NCBI RefSeq assembly: GCF_000238355.1
Contig: NZ_AHCA01000024.1
Coordinates: forward strand, 1-32,401
Direction of reading: 5' to 3'
Length of the DNA stretch: 32,401 bases
Source of the DNA: Pseudoalteromonas haloplanktis ATCC 14393
GTDB lineage: Bacteria; Pseudomonadota; Gammaproteobacteria; Enterobacterales; Alteromonadaceae
In this document: positions 15,334 to 23,042 of the stretch, piece by piece
Numbering within the stretch: the stretch's first letter is position 1
Layout of the letters: every line of letters begins with the position of its first letter
Made by a program: the position numbers and the translations under genes
Notes under the pieces: model-generated
What the model saw: the letters and a program-made list of their open reading frames with translations, nothing else
Told to the model about the DNA's origin: nothing
Database searches by the model: none

Positions 15334-17721
15334 ATGACTAAACGAAAAACATTCTTCTGGTTCATAGCCAGCTTATTAACTTTATTTTCTTTCCAATCAG
15401 CCGCCGTTAAATGGGATGCAGAATGGATTTGGACCAAACAAAAAATTGGCAATCCAAACGATTGGGTGATGCTACGTAAAGAAGTCGACATCACTGATTT
15501 TGATAAGATAACGCCTAATGAAGCAATAACCGCTTATATCAGCGCCGAGACCAAATATTGGTTATGGATCAATGGTGAAATGGTGGTGTTTGAAGGCAGT
15601 TATACTGGCGGTCCTTCGCCGGTAAAACCCTCCCCTAGGGTTGACAGTTTTCCCATTGCTTCTAATAAATATTACGACCAAGTAGATATCAAAAAATATT
15701 TGAAAAAAGGCAAAAATACCATTGCCGCTTTAGCATGGTATTACGGTGCAAATGGCGACAAAGGCACCCATATTTCTGCGAGAATTGGTGGTTTTATATT
15801 TCAGGCTAAAGTGGATGAAAAGCTCATTATTTCTGATACCTCATGGAAAGCTAAAAAACATGAAGCTTACCAACCTGTAGCGAAAGAAAAACATCGCCGT
15901 GTTGCTGCATGGAGTGTTAATTATGATGCCCGCAATGATATGGGTGATTGGGGTAAGGACGCATGGTATTTACCAGGTTATGATGACTCTAACTGGGAGC
16001 TGGCTAGCAGTGCTAAAAAACCACCGCGTGCACCGTTTTTCGAATTATTTCCGAGTGAAATACCACCGTTAAATAACTTTGGTTTAGCCAATTGCACTAA
16101 TTTCCCAGAGTCCAAATTCCCGTTTGTCAGTGACGGTAAAAAAATTAAATGTAAGTTAGATTTTAATAAAAATTTTACCCCTTATTTTGATATTGAAGCA
16201 CCTGCGGGCTTAAGCATTCACATTAAGTCTAATATGCGATTAAACACTATTGAAACCTTTTACACGACCAAACAAGGTCGCCAACAGTTTGAATCTTATT
16301 CTTGGTTAAATGGTCGCATAATAGAATACACCATTCCCAAAGGCGTAACCGTGCACGGTTTAAAGTACCGTTGGACAGGTGTTGGCAAGCCTGTTGGTCA
16401 TTTTGAAAGTGACGATGCATGGTATTCACGTATATGGCAAATGTCAGAAAACACCCTGTATATTTGTGCCCGAGATAATTTTATGGACACCCCCGACCGT
16501 GAACGCGGTTTATGGATTGGCGATGTCGCCGACCAAGCTAGTTATCTATTTTATAGCATGGATAAACCCGGCCGAGATCTATTGAAAAAAGCGATTAAAG
16601 TCACTATGGCCTTTAGTGATTCAGAATCGGGCGTATTTGCAGGCTTAGGCCCGGGACGTTTTCGTGAACTACCGGCACAAAGCTTACAGTTTATTGAACA
16701 AGGCGTTTGGCATTATTATTACAATACTGGTGATTTAGAAACCCTCGCCTACGCTTACCCCTATGTGCATAAATATTTATCCATCTGGGAAAAACAAGAG
16801 AATGGTTTAATCGTTTTTAGGGATGGCGCTTGGAAATGGACTGATTGGGGCCCGCAAGACACTATTGATTACGATGTAATCCAAAACGCCCTGTATTACA
16901 GCGCTTTAGTATCTGCTCGTAAAATGGCAAAAGTCTTAAACGATAATACTCATATGGCGTTTTACGATCAACGAATTACAGAGCTTAAACAAGCCTTCCA
17001 ACAGCACTTTTGGCAAGATGGTTTCTATAGTAGTAAACCGAGCAAACTCAAAGATGATCGCGCTAACGCCGTCGCCATTATATTTGGCTTAGCCGAACCA
17101 GCTCAGTACCAACAAATTGTCGATAACGTATTGATCCCTAATCAATATGCCAGTCCGCATTTTGAATGGATGATTTATAACGCCATGGCTATTGCCGGCC
17201 GTTATGACGATGCGCTAGCACGAATGAAACAACGTTATGGCAAACAAGTGGATAACAAAGAGCGCTCAACCTTAACCGAATATATGACAGGTGGCGGCAC
17301 CGAAAACCACGCATGGAATGCGCCAGCAACCGTATTAAGTCAATATATTGCCGGTATCGCACCAACGTCTGTTGCATGGGAAACTTACGAAATCATGCCA
17401 AATATGGCGCACATGAAACACATCAAACAATTAGTGCCGAGCGTGCAAGGTGATATTGAATTTGAAATAAGCCGTGATAATAACAGTATCAATATGACGC
17501 TAACGTCACCTAAAGGCAGTACAGCAACTGTCGGCATTCCAAAGGCCTACTTCAAGGTCAACACGCTAAGTATCAATGACAAGCAGGTATTCAAAGCAGG
17601 TTTGTTATGGTCAACCGACAATACAGATCAATATCCAGGTATTCGTTATATGGGAGAAGACGATAAATACTTGAAGTTTGAACTGGCTCCAGGCGATTGG
17701 ACCATTCAAGCAGGTCAATAG
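15334..17721 (+). CDS. GH78-like alpha-L-rhamnosidase (divergent)
   Basis: The 795-residue protein has a Sec signal peptide (LLTLFSFQSAA, cleaved near residue 24) and no lipobox, so it is periplasmic or secreted. N-terminal beta-sandwich regions (WDAEWIWTKQK, YWLWINGEMV, GKNTIAALAWYYGANGDKG) precede an (alpha/alpha)6 barrel. The catalytic signature is DTPDRERGLWIGD, in which D385, E390 and D397 have the same spacing as the acidic triad I recall for Bacillus RhaB (D-x4-E-x6-D). A final catalytic-domain block is YMTGGGTENHAWNAP. It is shorter than the two GH78 lipoproteins at the end of the window and belongs to a different branch. The ATG at 15334 follows AGGA. Its leader and first ~24 codons are duplicated in front of the GH106-like gene at 19495. 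It may act on rhamnosides with substituents the canonical GH78s do not accept. Confidence 0.82.
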   Translation: MTKRKTFFWFIASLLTLFSFQSAAVKWDAEWIWTKQKIGNPNDWVMLRKEVDITDFDKITPNEAITAYISAETKYWLWINGEMVVFEGSYTGGPSPVKPSPRVDSFPIASNKYYDQVDIKKYLKKGKNTIAALAWYYGANGDKGTHISARIGGFIFQAKVDEKLIISDTSWKAKKHEAYQPVAKEKHRRVAAWSVNYDARNDMGDWGKDAWYLPGYDDSNWELASSAKKPPRAPFFELFPSEIPPLNNFGLANCTNFPESKFPFVSDGKKIKCKLDFNKNFTPYFDIEAPAGLSIHIKSNMRLNTIETFYTTKQGRQQFESYSWLNGRIIEYTIPKGVTVHGLKYRWTGVGKPVGHFESDDAWYSRIWQMSENTLYICARDNFMDTPDRERGLWIGDVADQASYLFYSMDKPGRDLLKKAIKVTMAFSDSESGVFAGLGPGRFRELPAQSLQFIEQGVWHYYYNTGDLETLAYAYPYVHKYLSIWEKQENGLIVFRDGAWKWTDWGPQDTIDYDVIQNALYYSALVSARKMAKVLNDNTHMAFYDQRITELKQAFQQHFWQDGFYSSKPSKLKDDRANAVAIIFGLAEPAQYQQIVDNVLIPNQYASPHFEWMIYNAMAIAGRYDDALARMKQRYGKQVDNKERSTLTEYMTGGGTENHAWNAPATVLSQYIAGIAPTSVAWETYEIMPNMAHMKHIKQLVPSVQGDIEFEISRDNNSINMTLTSPKGSTATVGIPKAYFKVNTLSINDKQVFKAGLLWSTDNTDQYPGIRYMGEDDKYLKFELAPGDWTIQAGQ

Positions 17722-17742
17722 CCATCGTTTGAGCAAACACAT

Positions 17743-17790
17743 GTATATCGGAGTCATAATCTGATTTTTAGGAATGTGACTTCGATATAC
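17743..17790. repeat. 14-bp inverted repeat (hairpin) after the GH78-like gene
   Basis: GTATATCGGAGTCA (17743-17756) pairs over its full length with TGACTTCGATATAC (17777-17790), one pair being G-U, around a 20-nt loop. It starts 22 bp after the stop codon. It lacks a T run, so it is either an mRNA-stabilising hairpin, a regulator palindrome or the scar of a small mobile element. Confidence 0.65.
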
Positions 17791-17821
17791 AAAGCATTGA
17801 AGAGTAAGCTAGGAGTACAAT

Positions 17822-18046
17822 ATGTTTAATGATAATAACGTGATAAATAAATCAACTTTAATCACAATATTCAAGCATCGTTTCACAAACACCAATACGA
17901 TTAAACAAATTAGACTGCTAGCCCAAACTTAAAATGCGCCTTTGTGCACATTACAAACAAATTTTAAGAATCCCGAGAAACATAACTACCCTGAAACTTG
18001 GTTTCTGGATAATGGCAAAATATTAGTAACCGAGGTTTATCCGCAG
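17822..18046 (+). pseudogene. Dead 5' copy of the GH106-like gene
   Basis: From 17899 to about 18046 this segment aligns base by base with 19566-19730, the start of the intact GH106-like gene, including a 27-bp identical stretch covering the codons for NFKNPEKH and an 18-bp one for YPETWF. An ATG at 17822 with a perfect AGGAG site (17811-17815) opens a frame that reaches this homology, but it ends after 36 codons at a TAA where the intact copy has CAA. The signal peptide is not conserved, and the homology stops within the first ~80 codons. It is a truncated duplicate left by recombination between the two GH clusters. Confidence 0.85.
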
Positions 18047-18059
18047 ATCAGAATGTCAG

Positions 18060-18270
18060 CAGAGAGCAGCGCCTATAAAAGAAAAAGTAGCTGCTCAAAC
18101 AACGATTGCTCAAATGCAAGCTGCTTTTTAAAAATCGTGATACAGAGTTTAGAACTCACGCGTGATGGCATTGGATGAGTGGTGAAGTATCCGACTTAAT
18201 TGGTGCGGTAATACTTAAAGAATGGATTGCTGTCGCTCTTGATTAAGCTGACAAGCTATTTTAAATAAAT
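18060..18270 (+). pseudogene. Unidentified decayed coding sequence
   Basis: After the GH106 fragment, short protein-like pieces appear in shifting plus-strand frames: APIKEKVAAQTTIAQMQAAF, then KNRDTEFRT, RVMALDEW and SGEVSDLIGAVILKEWIAVA followed by ADKLF. Their composition looks coding and they follow one another without gaps, but frameshifts and stops break them. I do not recognise the family. It may be part of the same rearrangement that left the GH106 fragment. Confidence 0.4.
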
Positions 18271-18301
18271 TGAATAATAATTAACGTTGGACAATAACAA
18301 T

Positions 18302-19267
18302 ATGAAAAAACTAGCCTTATATGCTGTAAGCATAACAATATTGGCTACTGGCTGTGCTAATGATATTCAACTGGCTAAAACGGCAACGGTTGTTAGCGAG
18401 GAGAGCACAACATCAGTAAGCCAAAAAATGCCGCCTGTAGTATTAGACGGAAAGCTCATTTACGAATCCTTCGAAAATGGCGGCTGGAATGCTCCTGGCG
18501 CTCGCGGCTTTACGCCGGGTTTGATCGAATCCTTACCAAAAAACTTTATGTTTAATCAACACCAAGGTGAACATTCCTTTGTCTTAGAGAGAAAAATAGT
18601 ACGCGGAGGAAAATATGCCGCTAAATTGGTTTGGCATCATGAGAATCCTGCGGCCTACAATGGCAAAGAAGACAAAATAGATAATGTTGACCGCAAAGCA
18701 ATGTTCCATGGTTATAAAACCAAAAAAGTGATGGGGGCTCATGCTTGGTATGGTTTTAGTTTCTATTTCCCCGGTGAAGGTACTAAAAACGAAGATAATC
18801 ACTGGCTGTTTTTTCAAATCCACGGTAGTGCAGATAAACGCTTAAAAGAGCACTCGCGAAATCCGCCTTTCTATATTTCACTCGATAAAAATGGTCTATA
18901 TGGTGGTTATAAATGGGATCCTGATGAAAAGAGTACTACTAGAAAGGGGAAAGGCACCAAAAATTATCGAATTCCAGGCGCTAAAAGCCAATATCTTGAC
19001 CGATGGGTCGATTTTGTTGTTCATACCAAAGTAGATTATTCAGATGCTAAAACCGGTGTAGTCGAACTATGGGTTGATGGCAAGAAAGTGCTCAATGAGC
19101 AAAACGTTCAGTTTGGCTATAACGATGATAAAGGCATTTACCCATCGTGGGGTATGTACTTTAACGGTGATTTAAGTGTCATGAATCACGATCACTTTTT
19201 ATACCTTGACGAAATTCGTATGACGGATGAAGAAAATGCAAACTATAAGGATGTTGCACCTCGTTAG
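18302..19267 (+). CDS. Jelly-roll polysaccharide lyase-like lipoprotein (heparin lyase I-like family)
   Basis: The start is the ATG at 18302; an in-frame TTG at 18287 has no ribosome-binding site. The 321-residue protein has a lipobox ATGC (C18). The rest matches the general pattern of the heparin-lyase-I-like 'Polysacc_lyase' family (Pfam PF14099 from memory; PL13/PL20-type jelly roll): RGGKYAAKLVWHHENP, AHAWYGFSFYFPGEG, HWLFFQIHGSADKR, NPPFYISLDKNGLYGG, LDRWVDFVVHTKVDY, VELWVDGKKV and a terminal HFLYLDEIRMTDEENA. The Q-x-H in FQIHG and nearby Y/R/K residues are the likely active-site face. In this locus a lyase acting on a GlcA- or IdoA-rhamnose chain is expected; PL28 and other ulvan-lyase families share the fold. 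The CAZy family cannot be assigned by eye. It is flanked by a pseudogene and a terminator, so it may be its own transcript. Confidence 0.72.
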   Translation: MKKLALYAVSITILATGCANDIQLAKTATVVSEESTTSVSQKMPPVVLDGKLIYESFENGGWNAPGARGFTPGLIESLPKNFMFNQHQGEHSFVLERKIVRGGKYAAKLVWHHENPAAYNGKEDKIDNVDRKAMFHGYKTKKVMGAHAWYGFSFYFPGEGTKNEDNHWLFFQIHGSADKRLKEHSRNPPFYISLDKNGLYGGYKWDPDEKSTTRKGKGTKNYRIPGAKSQYLDRWVDFVVHTKVDYSDAKTGVVELWVDGKKVLNEQNVQFGYNDDKGIYPSWGMYFNGDLSVMNHDHFLYLDEIRMTDEENANYKDVAPR

Positions 19268-19368
19268 AATTAAACACAATGATGTACTTCATATCATTAG
19301 ATCTTACTTTGGGTATGCTTGGCTTGGTTCATAATAAAGAAATAAGGTAAATTATATAATCCCACTTC

Positions 19369-19410
19369 CGCCAAGGTTTTTGCTCAAAACCTTGGCGAGA
19401 CTTTATTTAT
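19369..19410 (+). terminator. Hairpin terminator after the polysaccharide lyase
   Basis: A perfect 12-bp stem CGCCAAGGTTTT (19369-19380) / AAAACCTTGGCG (19386-19397) with a 5-nt loop is followed by a T-rich tract. It is the better-preserved copy of the hairpin at 15182-15215. Confidence 0.8.
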
Positions 19411-19424
19411 TTTTACTAAAAATT

Positions 19425-19488
19425 TAAAAAAAGGGTATCAATCTCTCATATTGGTGACTAAGTCTTATATACATTAAAACATTTAGGA
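19425..19488 (+). promoter_or_regulatory. Conserved upstream block, copy 2 (before the GH106-like gene)
   Basis: This is the second copy of the ~63-bp block at 15226-15288; it lies directly in front of ACATTTAGGACTCCAAATG, so the distance to the start codon is about 39 bp shorter than in copy 1. The near identity of non-coding sequence implies a recent duplication or selection on a control site. Confidence 0.55.
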
Positions 19489-19494
19489 CTCCAA

Positions 19495-22400
19495 ATGACT
19501 AAGCGGAAGACATTAATTTGGCTGTTTACCAATTTATTAATTTTATTTTCTTTTCAATCAGCCGCGATTAAACAAAGCCAACCGCTAGCTCAAACTCAAA
19601 ATGTCCCTTTACCTTTTAGCACATTAAAAACAAATTTTAAGAATCCCGAGAAACATTATTACCCTGAAACTTGGTTTCACCTCAATGGCAAAAATATTAG
19701 TAAACTAGGTTTAACCGCAGATTTAGCAGCAATTAAAAAAGCTGGATTACAAGGTATACAGTTATTTAATACCCGATCTCAGCCATACCCGAATGTCGAA
19801 CAAGTGCCAATTTTAACCCCAAAATGGGAAGAGATGATTAGTCATATCGCAGATGAAACAGAGCGTTTAGGATTAAATTTAACTCTCCAAAACTGCCCCG
19901 GTTGGTCGATGGCTGGTGGTCCTTGGGTTCCCGCTGAAGAGTCACAGCGAGAGATAATTGAGCATGTATTTCAATTAAAAGGCGGGCAACTTGTTCAAAA
20001 ATCGTTAGATCTTAAAGCTGAGTATTTAACTTTTGACCGTAACTACCAAGATATTAAAACCATCGCCTTTAAAACGCCTAAAAATGAAAGTTCGGTTAAG
20101 CCAATTCCCCAAATTTCACCCATGAGTTATCAAACTAATAATTCGATGGTGCCATGGGATACCGTATTTGAAGAAGCAAAACAGGTGATGTATGACCCTA
20201 AAAAAATTCATTCACAGGAGCCTTATAGAACCTATCAACAGAAGAACATTCAATATGTTGATGAAAAACCGACGTGGGTGGCCGTCACATTTGCAGAAAA
20301 AACCACCTTACGAAGTTTAGAATTACCCCCTATTCGTACTGTTTTGACTAATCGCCTTTTGCCCAAGGTAAATATCGGCATTTTAGTTGAAGCTCAACAA
20401 GATAATGAGCAGTGGCAAACCCTTGCTTCACTCAAAGTTCCTACAAGTCATTGGTACGATAATGATTACCCCGTGACGTTTAATTTACCTGAAACAAAAG
20501 CCAAAACCTTTAAATTAACCTTTACTGATGATCCCTTATTTTTGTCTTATGTCCGTTTAAATGGTCACGTGCGTTTACATAACCATGAAGCTAAAGCCTC
20601 AAAAAGCTCGCGCGGTTTACAAAGCGACATCAAGCAATTTGTTACTGCTGAAGATACGATAAACCCCAATGACATTATTGATTTAACCTCATATGTTAAT
20701 AACCAAGGTCAACTAAACTGGCAAGTCCCCAAAGGTGACTGGACAGTGATCCGCTTTGGTCACGTCAATATGTTAAAAACCAACCGTCCTGCCGAGCCAG
20801 AAGCAACCGGTTGGGAAACCAGCAAGCTCGATAAAATTGCAATAGAAAACCATTTACGCCATGGCATGATGGGGAATTTAATGCGCGATGGTGGCCCACT
20901 AGATGGTCATAAACTACATGGCATGTTAATCGACAGCTGGGAAAGCGGCGTGCCTACATGGACCATGCACAAAGATGATTTACCCCAAGCATTTAAACAG
21001 CGTCGTGGTTACGACATGATGCCATATTTACCTGCCACATTAGGCTATATCGTCAGTTCAGTCGATGACACAAATAAGTTTTTAAGGGATCTTCGTCAAA
21101 CCATGGCTGATTTGTATGTCGATAATTTCTTTGACCATTTTAGAACCGTAGCTCACGATATGGGATCTAAAGTTTACACCGAGGGGGCAACCGGCGAAAC
21201 ATTACCTGGAGATCCCTTACGCTATTACGGCGTAAGTGATTTCCCAATGACCGAATTCTGGTACCCGAAAGCTCCGCAAAATCAAAAAGAAGCCAAACCT
21301 ATCTACGCCGCGGCATCGGCTTATCATTTATATAACAAACCGTTTTTAGCTGCTGAAGCCGCAACGCAATTAGGGGTGAAATGGAATGAGTCCCCTAAAG
21401 ATATCAAATACCTGATCAATGAAAATTTTACCAAAGGTGTTAACCATTTAGTCTTTCATACTTTTTCTCATACCCCACAACTTGATGTCGTGCCCGGATC
21501 TAGCTTTGGTGGCAATATTGGCTTCCCCTTTTTACGCACGCAAACATGGTGGCGTCATACACCTACATGGATCAAGTCTTTAGCGCGCAGCCAATATTTA
21601 TTGCAACAAGGTGAATTTGTAGCCGACGTACTTTGGTATTTAGGTGATGATTTAGACCGTCATCCGTTTGATACCCATCCATTTCCACAAGGTTATAAGT
21701 TCGATTATTTAAATGAGGAACTATTGCAAGAAAAAGTGCACGTATCTAACGGTCAATTGTATGTTGAAGATGCAGGTCAATATAAAGTCATTATGCTGCG
21801 TGACTCTCAGCGCATGTTGTTATCTACCGCGCAAAAACTTAAAACCTTAGTAGAACAAGGCGCGGTTATTTTAGGTAACAAACCACAAACATCACCGAGT
21901 TTGATGGATGATGCCCAAGATTTAAGCAAGCTCACTCAAATAGCAAATCAGTTATGGGACGATACCAATACCGGCATGAGAAAAGTGGGTAAAGGTAAAG
22001 TTTATTGGGGGCACACATTACAACAAGTATTGAACGCTGAAGCAATTATGCCGGATGTTTCGTTTGCCAAAGAGCTTGATTTACGCTGGATACATCGCAG
22101 TATTGGCGACACTGACGTTTATTACATAACGAATCAGCTCGATAAACCTATTGATGCTTCCATCCGATTAAGAACAACCGGTACAGCACCAGAAATTTGG
22201 AATCTAGATACGGGCAACACCCATATTGCGCCAATTTGGCAGCAAGACGATGCTCACATGAATGTCGCTATTAGCCTCGATCCTCATGGTAGTCTGTTTA
22301 TTGTGATTAACAAAAAACGTGCAGATGCAGCCACGGTGAAAAAATCGCTAGAACAAGGGTATATTGCGCTTAAACAAAGTAAAAGTTCCTTATTAAGTAG

Positions 22401-23034
22401 CCAACAGAATTGGTTTAAAATTCACGATACTTACACATCGCCGCTATCTTTTATAAATGCTCAGTTACTGCCAAAACAAACAGGTATGTATCAATGGCTC
22501 TCACATAACGGCGGTATCGATGAGCAATTTATTCAGACAGAAACCAAGCCCTTAAATAAGCCTTGGGTATTAGAATTTGAAGCCGGCTGGGAAACGCCAT
22601 CACAGCTAACGTTAACAAATTTAATTCCGTTAAATGACCACGCAGAGCCTGCTATTCAACATTACTCAGGCACAATCGCCTATAACACTTCATTTACCCT
22701 GCAACATAAATCAAAGTTGATGCAATTAGATCTCGGTCAAGTGGCCGATATTGCCGAAGTGTGGTTAAACAACCAACGGGTCGGGACTCGCTGGGCCCCC
22801 CCTTATACCTTTGATATTACAAAACATGTAATTGATGGAGAAAATCAACTCAAGGTGTTGGTCACAAATACCTGGCGAAATCAACTGATATACGATGCCA
22901 AACGAAAAACATCACATAAGAAAACTTGGACGACCAATCCACCAAAAGAACATGAAACACAACTTGATCTTTCAGGACTCATTGGTCCTGTGAGTATTCA
23001 GCAAATTAATAATAACAGTGTAGATGGGATATAA
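19495..23034 (+). CDS. GH106-like alpha-L-rhamnosidase
   Basis: At 1179 residues it has the length of GH106 enzymes. A Sec signal peptide (LLILFSFQSAA) nearly identical to that of the GH78-like gene comes first. Landmarks of GH106 follow: YYPETWFHLNGKNISKLG with GLTADLAAIKKAGLQGIQLF, NCPGWSMAGGPW (from N133), GMLIDSWESGVPTW with E483, FLRDLRQTMADLYVDNFFDH, and KVYTEGATGETLPGDP with E563, then DFPMTEFWY. E483 and E563 are the best candidates for the catalytic acids. The last ~160 residues contain a GH2-type sugar-binding sandwich (QLDLGQVADIAEVWLNNQRV). The enzyme should release terminal alpha-L-rhamnose from complex oligosaccharides with inversion and is Ca-dependent in studied members. The ATG at 19495 follows AGGA. 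A second GH106-like gene starts 8 bp after its stop. Confidence 0.88.
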   Translation: MTKRKTLIWLFTNLLILFSFQSAAIKQSQPLAQTQNVPLPFSTLKTNFKNPEKHYYPETWFHLNGKNISKLGLTADLAAIKKAGLQGIQLFNTRSQPYPNVEQVPILTPKWEEMISHIADETERLGLNLTLQNCPGWSMAGGPWVPAEESQREIIEHVFQLKGGQLVQKSLDLKAEYLTFDRNYQDIKTIAFKTPKNESSVKPIPQISPMSYQTNNSMVPWDTVFEEAKQVMYDPKKIHSQEPYRTYQQKNIQYVDEKPTWVAVTFAEKTTLRSLELPPIRTVLTNRLLPKVNIGILVEAQQDNEQWQTLASLKVPTSHWYDNDYPVTFNLPETKAKTFKLTFTDDPLFLSYVRLNGHVRLHNHEAKASKSSRGLQSDIKQFVTAEDTINPNDIIDLTSYVNNQGQLNWQVPKGDWTVIRFGHVNMLKTNRPAEPEATGWETSKLDKIAIENHLRHGMMGNLMRDGGPLDGHKLHGMLIDSWESGVPTWTMHKDDLPQAFKQRRGYDMMPYLPATLGYIVSSVDDTNKFLRDLRQTMADLYVDNFFDHFRTVAHDMGSKVYTEGATGETLPGDPLRYYGVSDFPMTEFWYPKAPQNQKEAKPIYAAASAYHLYNKPFLAAEAATQLGVKWNESPKDIKYLINENFTKGVNHLVFHTFSHTPQLDVVPGSSFGGNIGFPFLRTQTWWRHTPTWIKSLARSQYLLQQGEFVADVLWYLGDDLDRHPFDTHPFPQGYKFDYLNEELLQEKVHVSNGQLYVEDAGQYKVIMLRDSQRMLLSTAQKLKTLVEQGAVILGNKPQTSPSLMDDAQDLSKLTQIANQLWDDTNTGMRKVGKGKVYWGHTLQQVLNAEAIMPDVSFAKELDLRWIHRSIGDTDVYYITNQLDKPIDASIRLRTTGTAPEIWNLDTGNTHIAPIWQQDDAHMNVAISLDPHGSLFIVINKKRADAATVKKSLEQGYIALKQSKSSLLSSQQNWFKIHDTYTSPLSFINAQLLPKQTGMYQWLSHNGGIDEQFIQTETKPLNKPWVLEFEAGWETPSQLTLTNLIPLNDHAEPAIQHYSGTIAYNTSFTLQHKSKLMQLDLGQVADIAEVWLNNQRVGTRWAPPYTFDITKHVIDGENQLKVLVTNTWRNQLIYDAKRKTSHKKTWTTNPPKEHETQLDLSGLIGPVSIQQINNNSVDGI

Positions 23035-23042
23035 ACATCGGC

